DNA of 37,678 bases from an uncultured Pseudomonadota bacterium (GCA_903938365.1 CAJACZ010000019.1:1-37678); one strand, 5' to 3'; positions 9,079 to 18,675 are shown, counted from the stretch's first letter. Notes: generated by a model not told the origin, from the letters alone. Numbers and translations: made by a program.

Positions 9079-9975
9079 TCATTTCTTTGGCGTGGCCGGC
9101 GGGACCTTCTTCTTGAAGTAGGTCCAGCTGGTCTCGTTCTCGCGCGTGTCGTCGCCCGGGGGCGGCGTGCGGTACTCGGGGTAGGTCGTCTCGACCGCGC
9201 GCAGGATGACGGGCGGCAACTGCTCGAAGCTGTCCAGCTTCCGGCCGGCCGCGTGGATGTAGATCATCCCGGCCCGATCGCCCATTTCCATCCAGGGCAG
9301 CCAGCTGGCGAGGCGTACCCAGCCCACCTGGACGGCGGGGTTGAGGTTCTTCGGGTCGACCATTTCGTCGATGTTGCCGAAGAAGTTGAACATCTCGGTC
9401 GCGTGGTAAGTGCCGCCGACGTACTTCTGGTAATCGCCACCCAGCGGGTTGGTGTAGAAGAGCGGAACCGTCAGCGTGTTCCACCAGGTCTTGCCGCTGA
9501 TGGTGCCGTTCCACGTCGCAGGCTTGCCATCGGCGCCGTAGGGGAACGACGGGCGCTGGTTCACCGGATCGTTGGCGGTCTGCAGGACGTTGACCGTCTG
9601 GTTGGTCCACGGATTGGTCCAGGTGCGCAGCAGTTCGCCGGTCACCGGGTCCGTGTAGAGCAGCAGTTCGCGGGAGACCAGCCGCCAGCCCGTCCCGCGC
9701 TTCTCGTCCTTCACGGTGACGCAGGTGCGGACGTTCATGCCCTCGACGTTGAACAGCTTGCGGTCGCGTTCGCCGGGCACGCGGCTGAAGCCCTCGCCGT
9801 GGAACCAGTACACGGTGGGTTCGCCGTCCTTCATGGAGCACTGGGTCTTGCGCCCGGCGATGCTGGCGCCTTCGGGCGTCTTGAGGTCCACGGTCTTCGC
9901 AGCGTGTGCGGCCGATGCGCCCAGGGCCAGCAGCGAGGCCGTCAGGGCGGTGCGTAGCGAGAGAGTGAGTGTCAT
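9079..9975 (-). CDS. DUF1838 domain-containing secreted protein
   Basis: Signal peptide (LTASLLALGASAAHA); GTGWRLVSRELLLYTDPVTGELLRTWTNPWT is characteristic of DUF1838. Confidence 0.85.
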   Translation of the reverse strand: MTLTLSLRTALTASLLALGASAAHAAKTVDLKTPEGASIAGRKTQCSMKDGEPTVYWFHGEGFSRVPGERDRKLFNVEGMNVRTCVTVKDEKRGTGWRLVSRELLLYTDPVTGELLRTWTNPWTNQTVNVLQTANDPVNQRPSFPYGADGKPATWNGTISGKTWWNTLTVPLFYTNPLGGDYQKYVGGTYHATEMFNFFGNIDEMVDPKNLNPAVQVGWVRLASWLPWMEMGDRAGMIYIHAAGRKLDSFEQLPPVILRAVETTYPEYRTPPPGDDTRENETSWTYFKKKVPPATPKK

Positions 9976-10011
9976 CGGGTTTCTCCAGGTGCCGGTGTGC
10001 TTCAGCCAAAG

Positions 10012-10029
10012 ATCATATCATCATGATGA
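10012..10029 (-). promoter_or_regulatory. Candidate -10 box (TATGAT) with adjoining perfect palindrome TCATCATGATGA
   Basis: 12-bp perfect palindrome at 10018-10029 directly upstream of TATGAT (minus, 10012-10017), about 40 bp before the 9975 start codon; AT-rich island in GC-rich DNA. Confidence 0.4.
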
Positions 10030-10066
10030 ATTTCCGGTGCCCCTGCGGGCATCGGCGGTCGTCCGC

Positions 10067-10423
10067 TCAGGGCCGCCGGATGGGCTGCATGTGCCGATCG
10101 ACCTCCGGGTGGATCTGCGAGACCGGCACGCGATCGCGCACGAGTTCCGACATCACCCGCTGCGTGAACGCGGCCAGGTCATCGGCGCGGGCCTGTGCCT
10201 GGCCGGGGTCGTCCTGGTGGTTTTCGACCGCGTCCACCGGCAGCACCCGCCGCGAGGTGAGCTCGGCTTCGAGCGCGGCGAGGCGCTCCCGCAGCAGGTA
10301 GACCTCGGCCGTGAGCGCGACGATCGCGCCGACCGCGTTGTCCATCGGCAGCGCGCCGAGGAAGTCAGGCTCGACGGCCTTCACCGGGCCCTGGAGGGCG
10401 GCGTGGAATGTTTTCTCGTTCAT
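10067..10423 (-). CDS. Hypothetical protein (118 aa) translationally coupled to a methyltransferase
   Basis: MNEKTFHAALQGPVKAVEPDFLGALPMDNAVGAIVALTAEVYLLRERLAALEAEL; ATGA overlap with the stop of the preceding gene. Confidence 0.75.
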   Translation of the reverse strand: MNEKTFHAALQGPVKAVEPDFLGALPMDNAVGAIVALTAEVYLLRERLAALEAELTSRRVLPVDAVENHQDDPGQAQARADDLAAFTQRVMSELVRDRVPVSQIHPEVDRHMQPIRRP

Positions 10424-11553
10424 TTTTCGAAGACGTAGAGGTTCCAGTAGTTGGCATTGATCGGCGCCCGGCCCGGTCGCTTGACCGAACGGTTGAGCCG
10501 TTCGAAAGGCTCGATGCTGACCTTCGAGAATCCTGCCTCGCGCGCCAGTTCGCCGATCGGGGTCTCGTACCACGGGGTCGAGTAGGTCTCGTTGTTCGTC
10601 CAGGCATGGCTGCGCTGCAGCACGTTCTGGAACGGATCGCCTGGCCGCAGGTGGAACTCGTGCCCGGCGAACAGGCCGCCGGGCCTGAGCACGCGGCAGG
10701 CCTCGGCGAGCAGCGCCGGCGTGTGCGCGGGGGCGAGCTCGTGCAGCATGAAATTGAAGAACACCAGGTCGAAGCTGTTGTCCGGATAGTCGAGGTGTTC
10801 GAGGTCCTGCTGCGACAGGAAGAACCGGTAGCCGCGTTCGCGCGCGCGCTGGTTCGCCAGCAGCAGGCAGGGCGCCGACAGGTCGACGCCGTGGCACTCG
10901 GATTCCGGGTGCGACTCCTGCCAGGTCATCAGCGCGGCGCCGTGGCCGGTCCCCCAGTCGAGCACGCGCGCGTAGTCACGCTTCGGCAGGGTCTCGAACA
11001 GGATCCGGTAGATGCCGTTCGGATCGGCGTGGGCGGGTACGGTGGTGCGCCGGCCGATCTCGTAGGCCACGCCGTCGAGGATGTCCTTGGCGACGCCGCC
11101 GGTGTGCTGGTGGAACGGCACGTGGCGGAAATACTCCGGGAGCTCCAGCTGCGGGTCGAGCCGCAGCTGCGCGGGCGGCGTGGCGGCGGCCGTGGCCTCG
11201 AGCTGCGCGGCCAGCGTCGCGCGCTGGGCCTCGAGCAGGGCGAAGATGCCGAGCGAGGAACGGTGGTACTTGAACCGCTGCAGGTTGCGGTACGCCCAGC
11301 AGTAGAACTGGAACTCGGTGAGCCCGTCGAGGACGGCCTCGGCGGCGCGCCAGTCCGCCGGCGGCCCCGCAGCGCCGGGGGCTTCGAGGGCGCGTTCGTA
11401 GGCGTCATGCATCTGCCCGACCAGCGGCCCCTCCATGTAGTTGCGCGCGGCGCGCAGGAAGGCGTGGTAGCTGCGGAAGTCGCGGCTTTCGCGCACCGTG
11501 AGGGGCGCGGCCGGCGGAGTTCCGGGATCGAGCGGCTGGAGGGCGGCGTTCAT
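10420..11553 (-). CDS. Class I SAM-dependent methyltransferase
   Basis: Start MNAALQPLDPG; ARVLDWGTGHGAALMTW (motif I), FDLVFFNFMLHEL, EACRVLRPGGLFAGHEFH. Confidence 0.88.
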   Translation of the reverse strand: MNAALQPLDPGTPPAAPLTVRESRDFRSYHAFLRAARNYMEGPLVGQMHDAYERALEAPGAAGPPADWRAAEAVLDGLTEFQFYCWAYRNLQRFKYHRSSLGIFALLEAQRATLAAQLEATAAATPPAQLRLDPQLELPEYFRHVPFHQHTGGVAKDILDGVAYEIGRRTTVPAHADPNGIYRILFETLPKRDYARVLDWGTGHGAALMTWQESHPESECHGVDLSAPCLLLANQRARERGYRFFLSQQDLEHLDYPDNSFDLVFFNFMLHELAPAHTPALLAEACRVLRPGGLFAGHEFHLRPGDPFQNVLQRSHAWTNNETYSTPWYETPIGELAREAGFSKVSIEPFERLNRSVKRPGRAPINANYWNLYVFEK

Positions 11554-11675
11554 CTGTTCGGGATCTCCTCGCGAAGTGCGGACAGCGTGACACAGCGTGG
11601 CGCCATGAGCCAATGCGCGCCGGTGAGGCGGCCACGCGGGTAGTATCTTCAGAGGCTGGCGCGAGTATCCCCTGA

Positions 11676-12707
11676 ATGTCACACATCGTTGCTCCCCTGG
11701 GCAGTCCTCTTGCGATCGCAGTGGTCAGCTGTGCGTCCCTCGCGACCTCGCGGGCTTTCTACCGGGACGTCCTCGGGCTGGACGCGAGCGGGGTGATCGA
11801 CTGCGCCGGCCCAGCGTTCGAGGCGCTCTGGGGCCTGGGCGCCGGATCGCGCGGGCGGGCCTGCCTGTTGTCGGGCGGCGACTCGCCGGTCGGGCGCATC
11901 CTGCTGGTCGAGTTCGACTCGCCGCAGCGCGAGCCCATCATGCCGGCGGCGGACTCCCGGGTGATCGGCCTCGCCAACCTCAACTTCTACGTCCGCGACA
12001 TCCGGGCGGCGTCGCGGCATCTCGACTCACTGGGGTACCGCAGCTGGACGGAGCCCACCCAGCACGCCTTCGCCGAATCGGTGGGAAATCCTGTCGAGGT
12101 GCTGCTCGATGGCCCGGACGGCGTGCCGTTCAACCTGGTGGAACTGGCCGTCACCGACCCGGCGACCCGCATCGGGCAGATGCGCGCCTACGTCGAGGCG
12201 CAGGGCTACACCCGCACCGGGTTCACCCCGGTCGTGACGGCCTCGCACGTGTGCCGGTCGCTGCCGGCCGCGCGGGCCTTCTGCGAACAGGTGCTGGGCA
12301 TGGGCGCGCTGATCGACGCGGTGCTCGGCGTGCCGTCCGTGAACGCCTTCCTGCGCCTGCCGCCGGATGCGCGCACCCACGTGACCTTCATGCAGGGCGG
12401 CCACATGTTCGGCAAGGTCGCGCTCGCGGAGCCGCTGAACTACGCGACCGCCTGCGTCGACCTGCGGCCGCGTGCCGCGGCGCCGAACATCGGCCTGCTG
12501 GCGCACGCCTTCGAGGTGCCGGACCTCGCCGCGGCCGCGGCCGCGTGCGAGGCGCTCGGCGTCGAGTGGGTCGCGCCCCGCGTGACCGTGGAACTGCCCG
12601 GCCTCGGCAGCCGCGAGGGCTTCATGGTGCGCAACCCGGGCAGCGGCGCGCTGCAGTGGATACTCGCCGCGCCCGCGCCCGCGGCGGTTGCGGCCTACTC
12701 GAGGTAG
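11676..12707 (+). CDS. VOC (glyoxalase/bleomycin resistance/dioxygenase superfamily) protein, two VOC halves
   Basis: PLAIAVVSCASLATSRAFYRDVLGLDASG and second half ASHVCRSLPAARAFCEQVLGMGAL. Confidence 0.85.
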   Translation: MSHIVAPLGSPLAIAVVSCASLATSRAFYRDVLGLDASGVIDCAGPAFEALWGLGAGSRGRACLLSGGDSPVGRILLVEFDSPQREPIMPAADSRVIGLANLNFYVRDIRAASRHLDSLGYRSWTEPTQHAFAESVGNPVEVLLDGPDGVPFNLVELAVTDPATRIGQMRAYVEAQGYTRTGFTPVVTASHVCRSLPAARAFCEQVLGMGALIDAVLGVPSVNAFLRLPPDARTHVTFMQGGHMFGKVALAEPLNYATACVDLRPRAAAPNIGLLAHAFEVPDLAAAAAACEALGVEWVAPRVTVELPGLGSREGFMVRNPGSGALQWILAAPAPAAVAAYSR

Positions 12708-14659
12708 GCGTAGCCGTTCAGTTCGCCCTCGTAGAACCGCTTCAGCGACTGGCTCTCGGCGACGGTCATGCGGCCCTCGCGGATCGCGCGCTCGCAGTCG
12801 CGGGCGAGGGCAGGGTAGAGCTCGGCCACGTCGTACTCCATGTACTCGAGCACTTTGTTGGCGGTGTCGCCCATGACGATCTCGTCGATCCACCAGCCCC
12901 CGCCCTCCTCGAGGCGGATGTGCACGACGTGCGTGTCGCCGAACAGGTTGTGCAGGTCGCCGAGGGTTTCCTGGTACGCCCCGACCAGGAACGCGGCGAG
13001 GTAGTACTCCTCGCCCTCCACCAGGTCGTGCAGTTCCAGCGTGCGCTTCACCTCGCGATGGCTGACGAAGTGATCGATCTTGCCGTCCGAGTCGCAGGTG
13101 ATGTCGGCGAGCACCGCGCGCCGCGTCGGGCACTCGCCCAGCCGGTGGATCGGCATGATCGGGAACAGCTGGTCGATGGCCCAGCTGTCCGGCAGCGACT
13201 GGAACACCGACATGTTGCAGAAATAGATGTCCGACAGGATCGTCTCCAGGTCCTCGAGTTCCTCCGGCACCTCGTCCAGGCGGCGGCAGTAGTCGCGGAT
13301 GCGCGCGCAGGTGGCCCAGTAGAGCCGTTCGGCAAGGCCGCGGAACTCGAGCGACAGCAGCCCGAGGTTGAACATCTGCAGGCATTGCTCGCGGGCGGTC
13401 AGCGCATCGTGCCAGCACTCGACGAGGCGGCGCTCGCTGACCTCGCGATAGGCCTCGAGCAGGTCGCGCACGGGCTGCGGCAGCTCGCGATCGACATGGT
13501 CCGCGTCCTCGCGTCCCGTCACGCGGAACTTGTCGAGCGCCGACGTGCCGAGCGTGTTGAAGATCAGCACGCTGTGGTGTGCGGCGATGGCACGCCCCGA
13601 TTCGCTGACGATCACCGGATGCGGGATGCCGCGTGCGTTGCAGACGCTCGCCACGCGGTAGACCACGTCGTTGGCGTATTCGTCCACCTTGTAGTTCATC
13701 GACGAGGCGTAATTGGTGCCGGAGCCGTCGTAGTCGACCCCCAGGCCGCCGCCGACGTCGATGTATTCGAGGCCTGCGCCGAGCAGCTTGAGTTCCGCGT
13801 AGACGTGCGCGAGCTCGTTGATCGCGTCCTTGACCCGGCGGATGTCCTGCAGCTGGCTGCCGGGGTGGCAGTGCACCAGCTTCAGGCAGTCGAGCATGCC
13901 GCGGCGCCGCAGCACCTCGACCAGTTCGAGGATCTCCGTGATGAAGAGGCCGAACTTCGACTTCTCGCCGGCCGAGTCGCGCCAGCGCCCGGAACCCTCG
14001 CTGGCCAGCTTGACGCGGACGCCGATGGACGGCCGCACGCCATGGCGTTCTGCGTTCCGCAGGATGAGTTCGAGCTCGGAGAAGTTCTCGACCACGGGAA
14101 TGATGGTGCGGCCGAGCTTGGTCGCGAGGATGACCGCCTCGATGTAGCTGTCGTCCTTGAAGCCGTTGCAGACGATCAGGCGGTCGGGCGAGGACTCGCT
14201 CATGGCCATCACGGCCAGCAGCTCGGGCTTGCTGCCGACCTCGAGGCCGAAGCCGAACTCCCGGCCGTGCCGGTAGACGTCCTCGACCACCAGCCGCTGC
14301 TGGTTGACCTTGATCGGGAAGACGGCCGCATAGCGGTTGCGGTAATCGTTCTCGGCGATGGCGCGCGCGAACGCGTCGTGCAGGTGGCGCAGCCGGTGGG
14401 CCAGGATTCCCGAGAACCGCACCACGACCGGTGCGGTCAGTTCGCGGGCCTTGAGCCCCTGGACGACGTCGTAGAGGTCGATCTCGCGCCCGGCGATCTG
14501 GTCGGGTCGCACGACGACGTGGCCGCTGTCGTTGATGGAGAAATACCCCTGGCCCCATGCACCCACGTGGTACAGGTCGTGGGACGCCTCGACGCTCCAG
14601 GACTGCGGGGCACGGCGGGACTGCGCGGCAGCAGCCGCTTCTTTCGTGTGGTTCGACAT
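12695..14659 (-). CDS. speA: Biosynthetic arginine decarboxylase
   Basis: 654 aa; FPIKVNQQRLVVEDVYRHGREFGFGLEVGSKPELLAVMAM (PLP-Lys region), LVHCHPGSQLQDIRR, CDSDGKIDHFV, AYQETLGDLHNLFGDTHVVHI. Confidence 0.96.
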   Translation of the reverse strand: MSNHTKEAAAAAQSRRAPQSWSVEASHDLYHVGAWGQGYFSINDSGHVVVRPDQIAGREIDLYDVVQGLKARELTAPVVVRFSGILAHRLRHLHDAFARAIAENDYRNRYAAVFPIKVNQQRLVVEDVYRHGREFGFGLEVGSKPELLAVMAMSESSPDRLIVCNGFKDDSYIEAVILATKLGRTIIPVVENFSELELILRNAERHGVRPSIGVRVKLASEGSGRWRDSAGEKSKFGLFITEILELVEVLRRRGMLDCLKLVHCHPGSQLQDIRRVKDAINELAHVYAELKLLGAGLEYIDVGGGLGVDYDGSGTNYASSMNYKVDEYANDVVYRVASVCNARGIPHPVIVSESGRAIAAHHSVLIFNTLGTSALDKFRVTGREDADHVDRELPQPVRDLLEAYREVSERRLVECWHDALTAREQCLQMFNLGLLSLEFRGLAERLYWATCARIRDYCRRLDEVPEELEDLETILSDIYFCNMSVFQSLPDSWAIDQLFPIMPIHRLGECPTRRAVLADITCDSDGKIDHFVSHREVKRTLELHDLVEGEEYYLAAFLVGAYQETLGDLHNLFGDTHVVHIRLEEGGGWWIDEIVMGDTANKVLEYMEYDVAELYPALARDCERAIREGRMTVAESQSLKRFYEGELNGYAYLE

Positions 14660-14677
14660 GCGCGCGACGATAGCAAA

Positions 14678-15532
14678 TCAGTCCGCGCCCGTGGTTACGG
14701 GTCGCGACGGGTCGCGGATCCACTCGCTCCACGAGCCGGCATACAGGCGCGCGCCGCCCAGGCCGGCCTGTTCCATCGCCAGCAGGTTCAGGCAGGCGCT
14801 GACGCCGGAGCCGCACATGGCGACCATCTCGCGGGGCGCGCGCGGGCCCAGGGTGGCTTGCCATGCGGCCCGCAACAGGTCCGGCGGGAGCAGTCGCCCG
14901 TCCGGGCCGAGGTTGCGCGTGAAGGGATGGTTCACGGCGCCCGGAACGTGACCGGCGACCGGGTCGATGGTTTCGTTCTGGCCGGCGTAGCGGTCTGCGC
15001 CGCGGGCATCGACCAGTCGCACGGTTCCCGCCGCGAGTTCCTGCGACAGTCCGGTGGCGTCGACGAGCCACGTCGCGTCCGGCCGGGGCTGGAGGCTGCG
15101 GGGCGGTGCGCTCGCCGTGCCCGTGTCCAGGGGGTGCCCGGCGGCGATCCAGGCGGCGAGCCCGCCGTCGAGCAGGGCGACCCGCTGCACGCCGATCCAG
15201 CGCAGCAGCCACCATGCCCGCGCTGCGTACATGCCGTTGCCCTGGTCGTAGACCACGACGTCGCTGCCTTCATCGATGCCCCAGGCGCCCGCGCGGCGCG
15301 CCAGATCCTCCGGCGCGGGCAGCGGGTGGCGGCCGCTCGTCGGGGTGACCGGGGAGGAGAGGTCACGGTCGAGGTGCGCATACTGCGCGCCGGGGATGTG
15401 GCCTGCGCCGAAGGCCTGCTCGCCCCAGCCCGGCCGCGCGAGGTCGAAACGGCAGTCGAGCAGGACGCAGCCCGGATCCGGCAGCCCCTGCGCGAGCGTG
15501 GCGACGTCGATCAGCGTTTTACCTTCGGCCAT
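14678..15532 (-). CDS. Sulfurtransferase, two rhodanese domains (3-mercaptopyruvate/thiosulfate type)
   Basis: LLDCRFDL, VVYDQGNGMYAARAWWLLRWIG, RLVDARGADRYAGQ, active-site loop CGSGVSA, GSWSEWI. Confidence 0.93.
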   Translation of the reverse strand: MAEGKTLIDVATLAQGLPDPGCVLLDCRFDLARPGWGEQAFGAGHIPGAQYAHLDRDLSSPVTPTSGRHPLPAPEDLARRAGAWGIDEGSDVVVYDQGNGMYAARAWWLLRWIGVQRVALLDGGLAAWIAAGHPLDTGTASAPPRSLQPRPDATWLVDATGLSQELAAGTVRLVDARGADRYAGQNETIDPVAGHVPGAVNHPFTRNLGPDGRLLPPDLLRAAWQATLGPRAPREMVAMCGSGVSACLNLLAMEQAGLGGARLYAGSWSEWIRDPSRPVTTGAD

Positions 15533-15552
15533 GGCATCTTCCCCGCGTGACT

Positions 15553-15573
15553 GGGCCCGAATTCTCCGGGCCC
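15553..15573. repeat. Inverted repeat GGGCCCG-AATTCTC-CGGGCCC in the divergent intergenic region
   Basis: Perfect 7-bp arms between the divergent sulfurtransferase and GST genes. Confidence 0.5.
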
Positions 15574-15616
15574 CGGCTTGCCGTTACAATCAGGGCGCAT
15601 CAATCAACGGTGGAAA

Positions 15617-16276
15617 ATGGCGATCGACCTCTATTGGGCCAGCGGCAGCGCTTATTCCTGGCGGGTGCTGATGGCGCTCGAGCACAAGCGGCTGCATTAC
15701 GCGAGCCATCTCCTGCAGCTTTCGCTCCAGGAGCAGAAGTCGCCGCAGATGCTGGCGCTGAACCCGCGTGGCCGCCTGCCCGTGCTCAAGGACGGCGACT
15801 ACGTCGTGTTCGAATCCCTCGCGGTGCTCTACTACCTCGACCTCAAGTACCCGGAGCCCCCCATTTTCGGCCGCACGCCGGAAGAAGCCGCGGTGATCAT
15901 GCGGGTGATCAACGAGTTCCAGGCCTATACCGAGGGGCAGTTGATGTCGATCTGCGCGGCTTTCCTCGGTCGACAGCCCGGCATCGTCAGCGAAGCCATC
16001 ACCGATGCGATGCATACGGTGGCGCGCGAGGCCCGCACCATCGAGCAGCGCCTGTCGCGTTCCGACTGGATCGTGGGCGAGTGCTATTCCGCCGCCGACA
16101 TGGTGCTGTTCCCGGCCATCCAGCTGCTGCGCCGTGCGCTCGCGCGCCCGGGCGCCGAGGCGCTGGCGGGCCGTTTCCTGCCCATAGAGGCAAACTATCC
16201 GGCGCTTGGCCGCTGGCTGGCCCGCATCGAGGCGCTTCCGGGTTACGATCGCACCTATCCGCCGCACTGGCGATGA
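15617..16276 (+). CDS. Glutathione S-transferase family protein
   Basis: MAIDLYWASGSAYSWRVLMALEHKRL; NPRGRLPVLKDGDYVVFESLAVLYYLDLKYP; C-terminal WIVGECYSAADMVLFPAIQLL. Confidence 0.93.
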   Translation: MAIDLYWASGSAYSWRVLMALEHKRLHYASHLLQLSLQEQKSPQMLALNPRGRLPVLKDGDYVVFESLAVLYYLDLKYPEPPIFGRTPEEAAVIMRVINEFQAYTEGQLMSICAAFLGRQPGIVSEAITDAMHTVAREARTIEQRLSRSDWIVGECYSAADMVLFPAIQLLRRALARPGAEALAGRFLPIEANYPALGRWLARIEALPGYDRTYPPHWR

Positions 16277-16304
16277 CAGTCGCGAGGAACCTGACAGGAC
16301 CATC

Positions 16305-17726
16305 ATGAGCGAGCACAAGGTGTACATCGACTTCCCCGGCCGGATCGTGCTGATCGGCTTCGGCAGTATCGGCCAGGGCGTGCTGCCCCTGGTCCTGCGC
16401 CACGTCGGCATTCCGGCGGATCGCATCACCATCGTGACCGCCGAAGACCGGGGCATCGAAGAGGCCAAGCGCTACGGCGTGCGTTTCGTGCGCGAAGTCC
16501 TGGTCCGCGAGAATTTCCGCCGCGTGCTCGAGCCGCTCGTGGGGCGGGGCGACTTCGTGCTCAACGTGTCCGTGGACGTGTCGTCCATCGCCCTCATCAA
16601 GTACTGCTGGGAACGCGGTGCGATGTACCTCGACACCTGCATCGAGCCCTGGGCGGGTGGTTACACCGACCCGGGCGTGCCGGCGGCACGCCGCACCAAC
16701 TACGCCCTGCGCGAGGAGGCGCTGGCGCTGCGTCCCGGTAACGCGAAGTCGCCCACCGCGGTGATCACCCACGGCGCGAATCCCGGGCTGGTGTCGCATT
16801 TCGTCAAGCAGGCGCTGCTCAACCTGGCCGCCGATACGGGCGTGGACGCGGGCGCGCCTGCCACGCGCGAGGACTGGGCGGGGCTTGCGCAGACCCTGGG
16901 CGTGCGGGTCATCCACATCGCCGAGCGCGACACCCAGGTGTCGCCGGTGCGCAAGAAAAAGAACGAGTTCGTCAACACCTGGTCGGTCGACGGCTTCGTC
17001 GGCGAGGGCCAGCAGCCCTGCGAACTGGGCTGGGGTTCGCACGAGCGCAATTTCCCGCGGGACGGCCGGCGCCATGACTTCGGCTGCGGCGCGGCGATCT
17101 GGCTGGCGCAGCCGGGATGCGCCACGCGCGTGCGCACGTGGACGCCCGCCGCGGGCAACATTTTCGGCTTCGCCATCACCCACGGCGAGTCGATCTCGAT
17201 CGCGGACTTCCTGACCATCCGCGACGGCGGCCAGGTGGTGTACCGGCCCACCGTGCACTACGCCTACCACCCCTGCGACGACGCCGTGCTCTCCATGCAC
17301 GAGTTCGTGGGCCGCAACTGCATCGTCCAGGACAGCAAGCGCATCCTGATGGACGAGATCTCCCCCGGCGGCATCGACGAACTGGGCGTCCTGCTGGCGG
17401 GCCACCGCAAGAACGCCTACTGGTTCGGCTCGCAGCTGACGGTCGACGAGGCGCGCCAGCTCGCCCCGTACAACAACGCGACCAGCCTGCAGGTCACGGT
17501 GTCCTGTCTCGCCGGCATGATCTGGGCGATGGAGAACCCGAACCGCGGCCTCGTCGAGCCCGACGAGCTGGACTTCCGGCGCGTGCTGGAGATCTGCGCC
17601 GACTACCTGGGGCCGGTGGTGGGCGAGTACACGGACTGGACCCCGCTCAGCGATCGCGAGCGGCTGTTCCCCGAGGACATCGACAAGACCGATCCCTGGC
17701 AGTTCAAGAACGTCCGGGTCTTCTAG
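16305..17726 (+). CDS. hss: Homospermidine synthase (saccharopine dehydrogenase-like)
   Basis: [71 protein letters not shown]. Confidence 0.9.
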   Translation: MSEHKVYIDFPGRIVLIGFGSIGQGVLPLVLRHVGIPADRITIVTAEDRGIEEAKRYGVRFVREVLVRENFRRVLEPLVGRGDFVLNVSVDVSSIALIKYCWERGAMYLDTCIEPWAGGYTDPGVPAARRTNYALREEALALRPGNAKSPTAVITHGANPGLVSHFVKQALLNLAADTGVDAGAPATREDWAGLAQTLGVRVIHIAERDTQVSPVRKKKNEFVNTWSVDGFVGEGQQPCELGWGSHERNFPRDGRRHDFGCGAAIWLAQPGCATRVRTWTPAAGNIFGFAITHGESISIADFLTIRDGGQVVYRPTVHYAYHPCDDAVLSMHEFVGRNCIVQDSKRILMDEISPGGIDELGVLLAGHRKNAYWFGSQLTVDEARQLAPYNNATSLQVTVSCLAGMIWAMENPNRGLVEPDELDFRRVLEICADYLGPVVGEYTDWTPLSDRERLFPEDIDKTDPWQFKNVRVF

Positions 17727-18241
17727 CCCGGCGGTCCCGGGCGCGGCGCGTAGCGGATCTCCGTGATCACACAGCGCCGCAGCCCGCCCGGGAGTTCCAC
17801 CGCGAATTCGTCGTCGAGCCGCTTGCCCAGCATCGCGCGGGCCAGCGGCGCATCCATGCTGATATGGCCCGGCGCGGCATCGAACTCATCGGGACCGACG
17901 ATGCGGTACCGCGTCTCTATGCCTGCCTCGTCCTCGACGGTGACCCACGCGCCGAAGAACACGCGGCGCGGGTCGGACGGCGGCTGGTCGACGACCACCA
18001 TGCCCTCGAGCCGCTTGCGCAGGAAGCGCACCCGACTGTCGATCTCGCGAAGCCGTTTCTTCCCGTAGGTGTAGTCGGCATTTTCGGAGCGGTCGCCCTG
18101 CGCAGCCGCTGCAGACACCGCACGGGTGACTTCGGGCCGCTCGATGCGCCAGAGCTGGTCGAGTTCGCTGCGCAGCCGTGCGTGACCTTCAGGGGTGATG
18201 AATCGGGAACCCTGCGTCTGGGGCGGTCGGTAGCGGCTCAT
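17723..18241 (-). CDS. greB: Transcription elongation factor GreB
   Basis: [79 protein letters not shown]. Confidence 0.94.
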   Translation of the reverse strand: MSRYRPPQTQGSRFITPEGHARLRSELDQLWRIERPEVTRAVSAAAAQGDRSENADYTYGKKRLREIDSRVRFLRKRLEGMVVVDQPPSDPRRVFFGAWVTVEDEAGIETRYRIVGPDEFDAAPGHISMDAPLARAMLGKRLDDEFAVELPGGLRRCVITEIRYAPRPGPPG

Positions 18242-18290
18242 GGGTCGGCATCGTCGGGTTGACGTAACGCGGCAGAACGCCCGCGGAACT

Positions 18291-18319
18291 GTGGGACTGC
18301 TCACAGTCCACGGTGAGCA
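18291..18319 (+). promoter_or_regulatory. Two overlapping, mutually exclusive hairpins upstream of a small ORF
   Basis: Hairpin A GTGGGACTG-CTCA-CAGTCCAC (18291-18311, one bulge); hairpin B TGCTCAC-AGTCCACG-GTGAGCA (18298-18319). They share bases 18298-18311. Confidence 0.4.
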
Positions 18320-18340
18320 TAACGCCTAAGCTCTTTTCCC

Positions 18341-18541
18341 ATGACGACGAAGTACTTCACCCAGTTCGTCACTGGCGCGGAAGAGGCGCGACAGGCGAGC
18401 GAGTGGAGCGGCGTGGTTGAGCTGGAGCATCCGATCGAGGGCCGTCAGGGCGCTCAACGGGAACTCAAGCGGATGCTCGCCGACAGCTTCGACCTTGATA
18501 CGGATGAGATCCGGATCCTGCACTGGGCCCGCCTGCACTAG
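18341..18541 (+). CDS. Small hypothetical protein (66 aa)
   Basis: MTTKYFTQFVTGAEEARQASEWSGVVELEHPIEGRQGAQRELKRMLADSFDLDTDEIRILHWARLH; fills the gap between greB and the M13 peptidase and is followed by a strong terminator. Confidence 0.7.
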   Translation: MTTKYFTQFVTGAEEARQASEWSGVVELEHPIEGRQGAQRELKRMLADSFDLDTDEIRILHWARLH

Positions 18542-18602
18542 CGGGGCGAGCCGACGAATCCCCTAGCGGACTTCCTTCCCAAATCGAAAGTCCGCCTTTC
18601 CA

Positions 18603-18632
18603 CCCCGGGTCCATGACCCGGGGTTTTTTTTT
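18603..18632 (+). terminator. Rho-independent terminator
   Basis: CCCCGGGTC-CAT-GACCCGGGG perfect 9-bp stem followed by T9. Confidence 0.93.
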
Positions 18633-18675
18633 GCTCGTGTATGCTTGGGCGACAGCCGCAGGAAATCCTCGAAAC

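Noticed and set aside
12251-15550. Very long + strand ORF (1099 aa) and overlapping minus ORF 12027..15215 (1062 aa)
   Set aside because: Both are off-frame shadows of speA and the sulfurtransferase, with Arg/Ala/Gly/His-rich composition and no domain signature; long antisense ORFs are expected at this GC content.
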